From: a bacterium BMS3Abin11
GTDB lineage: Bacteria; Pseudomonadota; Gammaproteobacteria; BMS3Bbin11
Reading direction: 5' to 3'
Assembly (NCBI GenBank): GCA_002897635.1
Contig: BDTD01000023.1
Span: forward strand, 1 to 64,000
Length of the DNA stretch: 64,000 nucleotides
How positions within the stretch are numbered: the first letter of the stretch is position 1; each line of letters starts with the position of its first letter. The notes below the pieces were generated by a model. It made no database searches, had not been told where the DNA came from, and was given only the letters and a program-made list of their open reading frames with translations. Position numbers and translations under genes: made by a program. Below are positions 48,586 to 57,410 of the stretch, one piece after another.

Positions 48586-50565
48586 ATGATGGATAACATG
48601 AAACTCCTTTATCTAGCTATTCCATTAGTCTGTTTGTTCGCTGCACTGATAGCGGGAGTCTTCGGTCGACAGATTGGTCGTGTTGGTGCACACAGTATCA
48701 CCATAGCAGCGGTAGCAACAGCCTTTGTACTTTCACTCTATGTGTCTTTCGATGTGCTGGCAGGAAACACATTCAACGGTACCATTTATGTCTGGGGCGT
48801 CAGTGACAACTTCCCTTTTGAAATCGGTTTTCTGATTGATAGCCTGACCGTCACCATGATGGTGATAGTGACTTTTATTTCACTGATGGTGCATATCTAC
48901 ACCATTGGTTATATGCGCGATGATCCAGGTTATCAGCGTTTCTTTAGCTATATTTCCCTTTTCACCTTCGCCATGCTGATGCTGGTGATGTCGAATAACT
49001 TCCTGCAGTTGTTCTTCGGCTGGGAACTGGTCGGACTGGTTTCCTATCTATTGATTGGTTTCTGGTATACCAGAGAGTCGGCGATTTATGCGAACATGAA
49101 GGCGTTTCTGGTCAACCGCGTCGGTGACCTTGGCTTCCTGATTGGTATCGCTGCCATTTATGCCACATTCGGTACGCTGGACTACAATGCTGTTTTTGCC
49201 TCAGTGCCGGATGTTCTCGGTCAGACTATTGAAATACTGCCGGGCAGTGAATGGAGCATCATTACCTTTATCAGCATCCTGTTGTTCATTGGGGCCATGG
49301 GGAAATCAGCACAGGTTCCATTACATGTCTGGCTACCTGATTCAATGGAAGGCCCGACACCTATCTCTGCATTGATCCACGCGGCAACCATGGTGACCGC
49401 TGGTATTTTCATGGTGGCACGTACCTCACCCATATTTGAATTTTCAGACACTGCATTAAGCGTGGTGATGATCATCGGTGCGATCACAGCATTTTTTATG
49501 GCCTTGCTTGGTCTGGTGCAAAACGATATCAAGCGTGTCATTGCCTACTCAACATTGTCACAGTTGGGTTACATGACCGTAGGCCTGGGGGCATCAGGCT
49601 ATGCGGCATCAATTTTCCACCTGGGTAACCATGCATTTTTCAAGGCGCTACTTTTCCTCGCTGCAGGCTCTGTCATAATCGCTATGCACCACGAGCAGGA
49701 TATGCGCAAAATGGGAGGGCTTAGAAAGTTCCTGCCCTGGACCTATATCACGGCATTGATTGGCTCACTGGCATTGGCCGGTATTCCACCTTTTGCCGGA
49801 TTCTTTTCCAAGGATCTGATCATTGAAAGCGTGCATCATTCAGAGTTGTTCGGTTCCGGTATCGCCTATGTATCCGTGCTGTCCAGTGTGGTACTGACCG
49901 CATTTTATTCCTTCCGCCTGATGTTTATGACCTTCCATGGCCGGCCGCGCATGGATAATCATACACTGCAGCACCTGAAAGAATCACCGATGGTCGTCGT
50001 GCTGCCCTTATTGCTGTTAGCGATCCCTTCTATGATCGCAGGTGCTTTATTTATTAATCCTATGGCTTTTGGTGATTACTTCTCCGGTGCAATTTTTGTC
50101 CTGCCGCAACATGATGTAATCGGTGCGATCGCAGAAGACTATGCGGGTGAATCAAGCCTGGCGGTTGTGTTCAGCTTTATGTTTCACGGCATTCTGCAAC
50201 CGCCATTCTGGCTGGCTATCAGCGGTATATTTCTCGCATGGCTATTTTATGTTCGACTACCGGAATTGCCGGGCAAGGTGGTTGCATCGGTCAAACCGCT
50301 GTATAGCCTGTTGATGAACAAATATTATTTTGACGATTTTAACCAGAAATACCTTGCAAACGGCACCCTCGGCATGGGTCGTCTATTGTCGAAATTCGGC
50401 GATAGGATATTTATTGATGGCTGGCTTGTGAACGGTACAGCAAAAGTCGTTGGCTTTTTATCGAAAAAATTAAGGCCACTGCAGTCCGGCCTGGTCAATC
50501 ATTATGCTTTTGCCATGATTCTCGGTCTGTTGGTGCTAATGACCTGGTTCATACGAATAAACTAA
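48586..50565 (+). CDS. nuoL: NADH-quinone oxidoreductase subunit L
   Basis: Distal antiporter-like subunit with the long lateral helix. 659 residues. WELVGLVSYLLIGFW (residues ~146-160), GKSAQVPLHVWLPDSMEGPTPISALIHAATMVTAGI and the broken-helix Lys/His residues are present. ATG 48586 or 48589, preceded by AAAAGG. Confidence 0.97.
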   Translation: MMDNMKLLYLAIPLVCLFAALIAGVFGRQIGRVGAHSITIAAVATAFVLSLYVSFDVLAGNTFNGTIYVWGVSDNFPFEIGFLIDSLTVTMMVIVTFISLMVHIYTIGYMRDDPGYQRFFSYISLFTFAMLMLVMSNNFLQLFFGWELVGLVSYLLIGFWYTRESAIYANMKAFLVNRVGDLGFLIGIAAIYATFGTLDYNAVFASVPDVLGQTIEILPGSEWSIITFISILLFIGAMGKSAQVPLHVWLPDSMEGPTPISALIHAATMVTAGIFMVARTSPIFEFSDTALSVVMIIGAITAFFMALLGLVQNDIKRVIAYSTLSQLGYMTVGLGASGYAASIFHLGNHAFFKALLFLAAGSVIIAMHHEQDMRKMGGLRKFLPWTYITALIGSLALAGIPPFAGFFSKDLIIESVHHSELFGSGIAYVSVLSSVVLTAFYSFRLMFMTFHGRPRMDNHTLQHLKESPMVVVLPLLLLAIPSMIAGALFINPMAFGDYFSGAIFVLPQHDVIGAIAEDYAGESSLAVVFSFMFHGILQPPFWLAISGIFLAWLFYVRLPELPGKVVASVKPLYSLLMNKYYFDDFNQKYLANGTLGMGRLLSKFGDRIFIDGWLVNGTAKVVGFLSKKLRPLQSGLVNHYAFAMILGLLVLMTWFIRIN

Positions 50566-50580
50566 CGAGATCACCCTTAC

Positions 50581-52062
50581 ATGTTTGAAGTAAATCAATT
50601 AAGCCTTGCAATCTGGTTGCCGATAATCGGTGGCATAGCTGTGCTGGCGACAGGTAATGATCAGCGCGCAGGCTTGGCAAGGATAATGGCTTTACTGGTC
50701 AGTATTGCTGCATTCCTGACAACATTGCCGTTGTATATCGGCTTTGATATATCTACAGGTGACATGCAGTTCATTGAGCATCTTCGATGGATACCGGCAC
50801 TGAATATAAACTATTCTCTGGGAATAGATGGTATCGCTTTGTTACTGATCATGTTAACGGCCTTTCTTACCATTATTGTAGTGATATCTGCCTGGCAGGT
50901 GATTCAGGAGAAGGTGGCACAATACATGGCGGCCTTCCTGATTATGGAAGGGCTAATGATAGGTGTCTTTTCAGCCACTGATGCCATTTTATTCTATGTC
51001 TTCTGGGAAGCCATGTTGATACCCATGTTCCTGATAATTGGTATATGGGGTGGGCCGAACAGGATTTATGCCACGATAAAGTTCTTCCTCTATACATTGC
51101 TTGGTTCATTATTGATGCTGGTGGCGCTGGTCTATCTATATATAAAAAGCGGCAACAGTTTTGCACTTGCCGATATGTATGCTGTGAAACTCAGCTTAAC
51201 TGAGCAAATATGGCTGTTTATAGCATTCTTCAGTGCCTTTGCTGTCAAAATACCAATGTTCCCGGTACATACCTGGTTGCCTGATGCGCATGTTGAGGCC
51301 CCTGCAGGCGGTTCTGTAGTGCTGGCGGCAATTATGTTGAAGATGGGTGCCTACGGCTTTATCCGATTCAATTTACCGATCACTCCAGATGCCAGTCACA
51401 GTTTATCTTTTGTCATTATTGTTCTGTCACTAATCGCGATTGTCTATATCTCCATGGTTGCACTGGCGCAGACAGACATGAAGAGATTGATTGCCTACTC
51501 ATCGATCGCACACATGGGTTTTGTCACGCTGGGTTTGTTTGTGTTTAACAAGATGGCTTTGGAAGGTGCAATCATCCAGATGATATCGCACGGTTTAATC
51601 TCAGGCGCGATGTTCCTTTGTGTCGGTGTGCTCTATGACCGCATGCATACACGTAACATGAGTGACTATGGTGGTGTGGCGAATACCATGCCTAAATTTG
51701 CGGCATTTATGATGTTCTTTGCGATGGCCAATGTCGGACTGCCGGGGACTTCGGGTTTTGTCGGAGAATTCCTGGTAATACTAGGTGTCTTCCAGGTTAA
51801 CGCATGGTACGCAATCATCGCCGGCACGACTTTGATTCTGGGGGCAGCCTACACCCTGTGGATGTATAAAAAGGCTATTTATGGTGCCGTAAACAATGAC
51901 ATGGTTAAGGCGTTAAAGGATATCAACAGTAGAGAAGGTTTATTCCTGCTGCTACTTACTCTTAGTGTACTCGTCATAGGACTATGGCCGGCGCCATTCC
52001 TGGAAATCATTCATGCCTCTGTCGACAGGCTACTTACGCTTTCGGCAGTAACCAAACTGTAA
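50581..52062 (+). CDS. nuoM: NADH-quinone oxidoreductase subunit M
   Basis: Antiporter-like subunit, 493 residues and about 14 helices. FYVFWEAMLIPMFLIIGIWGG carries the key Glu; KIPMFPVHTWLPDAHVEAPAGGSVVLA and TDMKRLIAYSSIAHMGFV follow. Lies 15 bases after nuoL. Confidence 0.97.
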   Translation: MFEVNQLSLAIWLPIIGGIAVLATGNDQRAGLARIMALLVSIAAFLTTLPLYIGFDISTGDMQFIEHLRWIPALNINYSLGIDGIALLLIMLTAFLTIIVVISAWQVIQEKVAQYMAAFLIMEGLMIGVFSATDAILFYVFWEAMLIPMFLIIGIWGGPNRIYATIKFFLYTLLGSLLMLVALVYLYIKSGNSFALADMYAVKLSLTEQIWLFIAFFSAFAVKIPMFPVHTWLPDAHVEAPAGGSVVLAAIMLKMGAYGFIRFNLPITPDASHSLSFVIIVLSLIAIVYISMVALAQTDMKRLIAYSSIAHMGFVTLGLFVFNKMALEGAIIQMISHGLISGAMFLCVGVLYDRMHTRNMSDYGGVANTMPKFAAFMMFFAMANVGLPGTSGFVGEFLVILGVFQVNAWYAIIAGTTLILGAAYTLWMYKKAIYGAVNNDMVKALKDINSREGLFLLLLTLSVLVIGLWPAPFLEIIHASVDRLLTLSAVTKL

Positions 52063-52072
52063 CGGTTAGTCT

Positions 52073-53521
52073 ATGAACAATATATTTGCAGACATCCAGC
52101 TTGCTACTCCTGAAATTTTCGTATTTTCTATGGCCTGTATAATCCTGCTGGCCGATAGATTTACCCATGAACGGATGCCAAAGGCGAGCTTCCTGCTTAC
52201 TCAACTTACCCTGCTCGTGGGTTTATATCTGGTGACGACCACCGTCCCGGAAGGGGGGTCGGTAAAGGCATTCAATGATATGTTTATCCTTGACGGCATG
52301 GCGACTCTGAGCAAACAGGTCATTCTTTCCCTGACATTCGTCGTACTCATTTACTCATATTCGTATATTACTGAACGCAAGATGTATCGCGGAGAGTATT
52401 TTGTACTGATTCTGAATGCTGTACTCGGTATGATGGTATTGACCTCAGCCAGCCATTTCTTAACCATCTATATTGGCCTTGAGTTGTTATCATTATCGCT
52501 CTATACGCTTGTTGCCATGAATCGTGATTCTGATCTGGCAACTGAAGCGGCAATGAAATATTTTGTCCTCGGCGCTCTGGCCTCGGGCATGTTGCTCTAT
52601 GGTATGTCGATGATCTATGGTGCAACAGGCAGCCTCGACATAGAAACCATCAGAGGCGCCATACAGGGAATGGAGTCAGATGATGCAATGCTGATTCTTG
52701 GGCTGGTTTTCATTATAGTGGGAGTTGGCTTCAAACTTGGCGCCGTACCATTCCACATGTGGGTGCCCGATATCTACCAGGGTGCGCCGACTTCGGTTGT
52801 TCTGTTCCTGGGCACCGCTCCCAAGGTTGCTGCATTTGCCTTTATTATGCGTCTGTTAGTGGATGGTTTTCAGGGGCTTGCCGTCAGCTGGTCTGATATG
52901 TTGACTATCATCGCCGTACTCTCCATGGCGACGGGTAATTTACTGGCGATAGTTCAGACCAATCTAAAACGCATGCTGGCTTATTCAACCATCTCTCACA
53001 TGGGCTATTTCCTGCTGGGAATACTGAGTGCCACTCCAAATGGATACAGTGCATCTCTTTTCTACGTCATTGTTTATTCATTCACCAGTCTGGCGGCATT
53101 TGGTCTTATTATTATGATGTCACGAGCAGGTTTTGAAGCAGAAGAAATTAGCGATTATAAGGGACTGAATAAACGACACCCATGGTTTGCGGCTCTGGTC
53201 GCCCTGGTTATGTTCTCCATGGCTGGAATACCACCGACTGTTGGATTTTTCGCCAAGTTATCCGTTATTCAGGCCCTGATAGATGTAGAAATGTACTGGC
53301 TTGCTGTCGTTGCGGTACTGTTTGCTGTTATCGGTGCCTATTATTACCTGAGAATCGTCAAAACCGTGTATTTTGACAAGCCAGAAACAAATGAGCCAAT
53401 ATCAGCCAGGCTTGGAATGCAATTTGTGCTAAGTGTGAATGTGCTCGCACTAATACTTATTCTGCCATGGATCGGTATAATAATGGATGCTGTCAGTAAC
53501 GCAATCAGTGCCATGGGATAA
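52073..53521 (+). CDS. nuoN: NADH-quinone oxidoreductase subunit N
   Basis: Antiporter-like subunit, 482 residues. YIGLELLSLSLYTLVAM, GAVPFHMWVPDIYQGAPTSVVLFLGTAPKVAAF and TNLKRMLAYSTISHMGYFLLG are the family blocks. Last gene of the nuo operon; a 50-base gap separates it from the first lipoprotein. Confidence 0.97.
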   Translation: MNNIFADIQLATPEIFVFSMACIILLADRFTHERMPKASFLLTQLTLLVGLYLVTTTVPEGGSVKAFNDMFILDGMATLSKQVILSLTFVVLIYSYSYITERKMYRGEYFVLILNAVLGMMVLTSASHFLTIYIGLELLSLSLYTLVAMNRDSDLATEAAMKYFVLGALASGMLLYGMSMIYGATGSLDIETIRGAIQGMESDDAMLILGLVFIIVGVGFKLGAVPFHMWVPDIYQGAPTSVVLFLGTAPKVAAFAFIMRLLVDGFQGLAVSWSDMLTIIAVLSMATGNLLAIVQTNLKRMLAYSTISHMGYFLLGILSATPNGYSASLFYVIVYSFTSLAAFGLIIMMSRAGFEAEEISDYKGLNKRHPWFAALVALVMFSMAGIPPTVGFFAKLSVIQALIDVEMYWLAVVAVLFAVIGAYYYLRIVKTVYFDKPETNEPISARLGMQFVLSVNVLALILILPWIGIIMDAVSNAISAMG

Positions 53522-53571
53522 TTGAATCATAAAGGTACTCTAACGATGTACAATAGAGGTTTATATTTAGA

Positions 53572-53913
53572 GTGGTTACGAATATCATAAATAAAGCAAA
53601 ATATGTATTAGCTATTTCTGTACTATTGTTAGCTATTAGCGGCTGCTCCAGTTATGGTGCTGCGAAGATACAATCCATACCTTCAGGTGCTGAGGTCGTG
53701 AATCTTGAAGATGATTCACTGTTAGGTACTACCCCGGTGATGATTCACTGGAAAAATGACCGCGAAGAATCCAGGCTCATCACGGTACGTTTTCAGAAAG
53801 TCGGGTATAACAATAAAGTGACTGCATTTTGGGTAAATATGCGCCATGGTTCTCGAGCAGAGGCAGAAAAAGAGGCACAGCCAGTTAAGGTTGAGTTGAA
53901 GCCAAAAAAATAG
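53572..53913 (+). CDS. small PEGA-like lipoprotein
   Basis: 113 residues from GTG 53572. Lipoprotein signal with lipobox LAISGC (Cys near residue 25), then a PEGA-type beta domain: IQSIPSGAEVVNLEDDSLLGTTPVMI and a C-terminal ITVRFQKVGYNNKVTAFWV. PEGA domains usually mediate surface or cell-wall contacts; the function here is unknown. Paired with a similar gene 11 bases downstream and placed right after nuoN. Confidence 0.78.
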   Translation: MVTNIINKAKYVLAISVLLLAISGCSSYGAAKIQSIPSGAEVVNLEDDSLLGTTPVMIHWKNDREESRLITVRFQKVGYNNKVTAFWVNMRHGSRAEAEKEAQPVKVELKPKK

Positions 53914-53924
53914 GGTAGTGTAAT

Positions 53925-54287
53925 ATGAAACCAACACTAATTTTCTCATTACTTACTCTTCTGCTGCTTTCATCTGCCTGTAGTAGCACGCCTAAAGTAA
54001 TACCACTGAAGGTTTACTCCGAGCCTGCGGGTGCTTATGTAATATATCGCGTAAGCAGTACTTCTGGTGATGTACCCTGGGTGTATCTCGGAACCACTCC
54101 GCTGGAGTCCACTCTACAGGTTGATAGTGATATGGCAAAAAATACCAGTAAACTCAGTGTCCGTGTTATGAAAGAAGGGTATTTTGATAGCAAGAAGGAA
54201 TGGGATGCTGAAAAGCTCAAAAAAGAATCTAAACAGAGAAAAATGCTGTTTTGGAATCCTAGCCTGGTTGAACATCAGGCGAGGTAG
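53925..54287 (+). CDS. small PEGA-like lipoprotein
   Basis: 120 residues. Lipobox LSSAC (Cys near residue 19), then VYSEPAGAYVIYRV, YLGTTPLESTL and VRVMKEGYFDSKKEW, which fit a single PEGA-type domain. The tail is Lys-rich (KLKKESKQRKMLFW). Likely anchored in the outer membrane. The similarity to the preceding gene in layout suggests an old tandem duplication. Confidence 0.78.
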   Translation: MKPTLIFSLLTLLLLSSACSSTPKVIPLKVYSEPAGAYVIYRVSSTSGDVPWVYLGTTPLESTLQVDSDMAKNTSKLSVRVMKEGYFDSKKEWDAEKLKKESKQRKMLFWNPSLVEHQAR

Positions 54288-54332
54288 CTTTTTGTGTTGG
54301 CGCACGGCTGGGTTGTTTATTTTTTTTCGTTT

Positions 54333-54947
54333 TATATTTTTTTATTCTTTTTCTTGAATTTTCATGAGTTTTTTCGCCCTTCATGGGCGAGTTCATTTCT
54401 TTTGTACGGACAAAAGAAACAGAACCAAAGAAAAACCGCCCCATAGGTTGGCCTTCGGCTGCTCTGCGCGCTTCAGTCTGAACCGGGCACGGTGAACTCG
54501 CTTCGCTCAAACATGCACCGTGCTATTCCGGCCCAGACTTCCAGTGCTCGACAACCCAAAAGGGGTTTATGGGTCAAACCCAAAAGAAAGGATCAAACCC
54601 TGTAGCGCCGTTTCGGCGCGATTCTTTGCTAAAACAATCGCGCCGAAACGGCGCTTACAAGGTTGCCTTTGATGTTGAAGTGGATGTTGACCTTTAAATC
54701 CCGTTCAGGCTTGCCGAGCACAGGATGAGCTGGGGTTTCGGGGTGTGCCTGTCTGAGGGCGTAGCCCGAGTTCACACCCCGCCAGCTCATCCGAGCATCG
54801 CAGGGAACCCATAATGGTTTTTATTATGGGCAAGCATGCGGGTGCTCTTTCTTTTGGTTACTTTTCTTTGAGCAAGCAAAGTAAAAGTAACTCGCCCATA
54901 AAGGGCGAAAAAACACGGATAAATACAAGAAATAGAATAAAAATAGA
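54333..54947. repeat. ~615-bp inverted-repeat element with nested hairpins
   Basis: The left end (54333-54435) and the reverse complement of the right end (54848-54947) align over about 100 bases, with the best block TTTTTTCGCCCTTCATGGGC at 54369 versus TTTTTTCGCCCTTTATGGGC. Inside are a long hairpin with 23- and 24-base arms (54601-54623 and 54636-54659, GCGCCGTTTCGGCGCGATT core) and a nested one (GGATGAGCTGG 54723-54733 with CCAGCTCATCC 54782-54792, GGGGTGTG with CACACCCC). No gene is supported. It looks like a MITE-like or composite repeat. Confidence 0.75.
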
Positions 54948-55011
54948 TTCCACATTAAAATGATAAGATCCCCAGCCGTGCACCAGCATAATAAATAAAT
55001 CCCTTCGGATG

Positions 55012-55040
55012 TTGAAAAATAATCCTGTCATGAGTATGAT
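55012..55040 (+). promoter_or_regulatory. promoter of tRNA-fMet / rimP operon
   Basis: TTGAAA (55012-55017), 17-base spacer, TATGAT (55035-55040); the predicted start near 55047 is just before the tRNA. Confidence 0.65.
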
Positions 55041-55053
55041 GCCCTCCGTCTGA

Positions 55054-55130
55054 TGCGGGGTGGAGCAGTCTGGCAGCTCGTCGGGCTCATAACCCGAAGG
55101 TCGCAGGTTCAAATCCTGCCCCCGCTACCA
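55054..55130 (+). tRNA. initiator tRNA-fMet(CAT)
   Basis: Initiator hallmarks: three G-C pairs at the anticodon stem (GGG...CCC), anticodon loop with CAT, and an unpaired position 1-72 (T1 opposite T72, where E. coli has C-A). T-arm GCAGGTTCAAATCCTGC and encoded CCA. 77 nt. As metY in E. coli, it precedes rimP-nusA. Confidence 0.92.
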
Positions 55131-55169
55131 AGTTTTATCGAGTTTGTGACTGGGAGTACTGCTTAGGGA

Positions 55170-55259
55170 CTTCGGGTTATGGGCCCGACATGTAGTCGGT
55201 CTCATGGTTTATTACCCATGGGAAGGTCGCAGGTTCAAATCCTGCCCCCGCTACCAAGT
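55170..55259 (+). repeat. rearranged partial copy of the initiator tRNA
   Basis: Bases 55170-55189 are the reverse complement of the anticodon arm 55080-55099 with one mismatch. Bases 55222-55259 repeat the last 35 bases of the tRNA plus AGT exactly (55096-55133, 38 bp). No 5' acceptor strand is present, so this copy cannot form a tRNA. Confidence 0.85.
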
Positions 55260-55271
55260 ATTTATAAAAAT

Positions 55272-55301
55272 AAGGCCCCGCAATGCGGGGTCTTGTTTTT
55301 T
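55272..55301 (+). terminator. intrinsic terminator between tRNA-fMet and rimP
   Basis: Stem AAGGCCCCGC (55272-55281), loop AAT, GCGGGGTCTT (55285-55294, one G-U), followed by GTTTTTT. It may separate or attenuate rimP-nusA transcription after the tRNA. Confidence 0.75.
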
Positions 55302-55357
55302 CGGGCTCAGATTGCCATATGCCAGATATGTATGGAGCTGATTGTGGTTGAGAAGGA

Positions 55358-55819
55358 ATGGACAGGCTGGAAAAGAAATTAAACGATATGTTTGAGCCGG
55401 TTGTTGAATCAATGGCTTATGAACTTGTTGGCGTTGAGCTGACGAGTAGTGGTAATGGTACGGTTCTGCGTATATATATTGATGCAGAAAAGGGGATAAC
55501 AGTAGAGGATTGTCAGGCGGTCAGCTATCAGATCAGTGGCATACTTGATGTTGAAGACCCCTTGCAAAATCGTTACACACTGGAGGTTTCATCACCAGGC
55601 CTGAACAGGCCGTTGATTAAACCTGAACATTTTAAGCAGTTTACAGGTGAATTAGTAAAAATACGCAGTACTGAAGCTGTTCTTGGAAGAAAAAACTTCA
55701 AGGGTGTACTTGAATCATTTGATGGAAAAAACCTGTTTGTTGCGGTCGACAATGAAGAATATAAAATACCTCTTGATATAGTCGAAAAAGCAAATCTGGT
55801 ACCTGTATTGGATAGTTAG
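55358..55819 (+). CDS. rimP: ribosome maturation factor RimP
   Basis: Needed for 30S assembly. 153 residues: N-terminal domain with VGVELTSSGNGTVLRIYIDAEKGITVEDCQAVSYQI and DPLQNRYTLEVSSPGLNRPL, C-terminal SH3-like domain. First gene of the rimP-nusA-infB-rbfA-truB-rpsO-pnp series; ATG 55358 is preceded by GAAGGA. nusA follows after 11 bases. Confidence 0.96.
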   Translation: MDRLEKKLNDMFEPVVESMAYELVGVELTSSGNGTVLRIYIDAEKGITVEDCQAVSYQISGILDVEDPLQNRYTLEVSSPGLNRPLIKPEHFKQFTGELVKIRSTEAVLGRKNFKGVLESFDGKNLFVAVDNEEYKIPLDIVEKANLVPVLDS

Positions 55820-55830
55820 CGAGGCTTGTT

Positions 55831-57327
55831 ATGCAAAATGAAATTCTCATGATGGCTGATGCCGTCTCACGCGAGAAAGGACTTGAAAAAGAAGTCATAT
55901 TTCAGGCAATTGAGGCGGCACTGGCAGCGGCGACGTGTAAGCTCAATCCACTGGATATCGATGCCAGGGTAGAGATCGACAGAAATACGGGCGCATATCA
56001 AAGCTTTCGTATATGGGAGATTATTGATGATGAATCGCTTGAAGATGGGCAGGGTCTTGAGTATCCCGACAAACAGCTGTTGCTTAGTTCAACTAAAGAA
56101 GACTACCCTGAATTAGTCGCCGGTGATGTAATAGAAGAAAGCATCGAACCAATGGTATTTGGTAGAATTGCCGCCCAGGCAGCCAAGCAGGTAATTATGC
56201 AGAAAGTTCGCGAGGCTGAACGCGAACAAATCGTCAGAGATTTTGAAGGTCGTCAGGGGGAGATGGTCACCGGTATTGTAAAAGGCATGGAACGCGGTGA
56301 TGCTATCGTCGAAATTAATGGCACGGAAGCACTGTTACCCAAGCGGAATATGATTCCGAGAGAAGGACTGCGCAAAGGTGATCGAATAAGGGCGATTCTG
56401 GAAGAAGTTCGTTATGCAAACCGGGGGCCGCAGCTTTTACTTAGCCGGATTACCCCGGAATTACTGATTAAACTATTTGAGCTTGAGGTGCCGGAAGTCG
56501 GTGAGGGCCTGATTAAGATTCACGGTGCAGCCAGAGATCCGGGTTCACGTGCAAAGATAGCAGTGCAATCCATGGATGGCCGAATTGATCCTGTTGGGGC
56601 CTGTGTAGGCATGCGTGGATCGCGTGTACAAAGTGTATCGAATGAGATTGCTGGAGAGCGTGTTGACATTATTAAATGGTCGCCAGAAACCCCTGAATTT
56701 GTCATAAATTCACTGGCACCGGCAGAAATCCTGTCCATCATGATTGATGAAGAAAATCATGCCATAGATGTTATTGTTGATGAGACCCAGCTTGCCCAGG
56801 CGATTGGGCGTAGTGGTCAGAATGTTCAGCTGGCTTCAAAGCTTACCGGCTGGGTGCTCAACGTCATGTCAGAAAGCGGTGCAGAAGAAAAAGGTCAGGG
56901 CGAAGCACAAAAATTAATCGAGATGTTCTCCGCTCAGCTTGATGTGGATGAGGATGTCGCGATGATACTGGTACAGGAAGGTTTTACCTCTGTAATGGAA
57001 GTCGCTTATGTCCCCCGCCAGGAAATGGAGGCGATTGAAGAATTTGACGATACTTTGATTGACGAGTTGCGTAACCGTGCGGCGGATGCATTACTTACTT
57101 CAGCTATTGCTGAAGAAGAGGCTTTGCAAAATGCCAAACCGGATGCCGATCTGCTGGCGTTGGATGGGATGGATGAACATACAGCTAAAGTACTGGCAAA
57201 CAGCGGTGTAATATCGCAGGAAGGACTGGCAGAGCTTGCCGTTGATGAATTGCTCGATATCCAGGAGATGGATGAAGAACGTGCCAAGCAGTTGATCATG
57301 ACTGCAAGAGCCCCCTGGTTTGAGTAA
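55831..57327 (+). CDS. nusA: transcription termination/antitermination factor NusA
   Basis: Binds RNA polymerase and controls pausing, termination and antitermination. 498 residues: N-terminal polymerase-binding domain, S1 domain (GEMVTGIVKGMERGDAIVEING, ~145), KH1 and KH2 (GACVGMRGSRVQSVSNEIAGERVDIIKW and AIGRSGQNVQLASKLTGW), then two acidic C-terminal repeats, as in Gammaproteobacteria. Confidence 0.98.
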   Translation: MQNEILMMADAVSREKGLEKEVIFQAIEAALAAATCKLNPLDIDARVEIDRNTGAYQSFRIWEIIDDESLEDGQGLEYPDKQLLLSSTKEDYPELVAGDVIEESIEPMVFGRIAAQAAKQVIMQKVREAEREQIVRDFEGRQGEMVTGIVKGMERGDAIVEINGTEALLPKRNMIPREGLRKGDRIRAILEEVRYANRGPQLLLSRITPELLIKLFELEVPEVGEGLIKIHGAARDPGSRAKIAVQSMDGRIDPVGACVGMRGSRVQSVSNEIAGERVDIIKWSPETPEFVINSLAPAEILSIMIDEENHAIDVIVDETQLAQAIGRSGQNVQLASKLTGWVLNVMSESGAEEKGQGEAQKLIEMFSAQLDVDEDVAMILVQEGFTSVMEVAYVPRQEMEAIEEFDDTLIDELRNRAADALLTSAIAEEEALQNAKPDADLLALDGMDEHTAKVLANSGVISQEGLAELAVDELLDIQEMDEERAKQLIMTARAPWFE

Positions 57328-57410
57328 AGCAGGTAAAGTATTACAGGACTAATAGAGTAGAATGAGCCGAGTTTTCGCAAATACCCTTGATGAGGGTAGA
57401 GAGATGAGTT

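Noticed and set aside
54858-55112. Minus-strand ORF of 84 codons starting MNLRPSGYEPDELPD
   Set aside because: It is the translation of the reverse complement of the tRNA-fMet gene and repeat DNA, a known false-annotation pattern.
55179-55382. Plus-strand ORF of 67 codons in the tRNA-fMet region
   Set aside because: It reads through the duplicated tRNA 3' end and a terminator; it has no plausible product.
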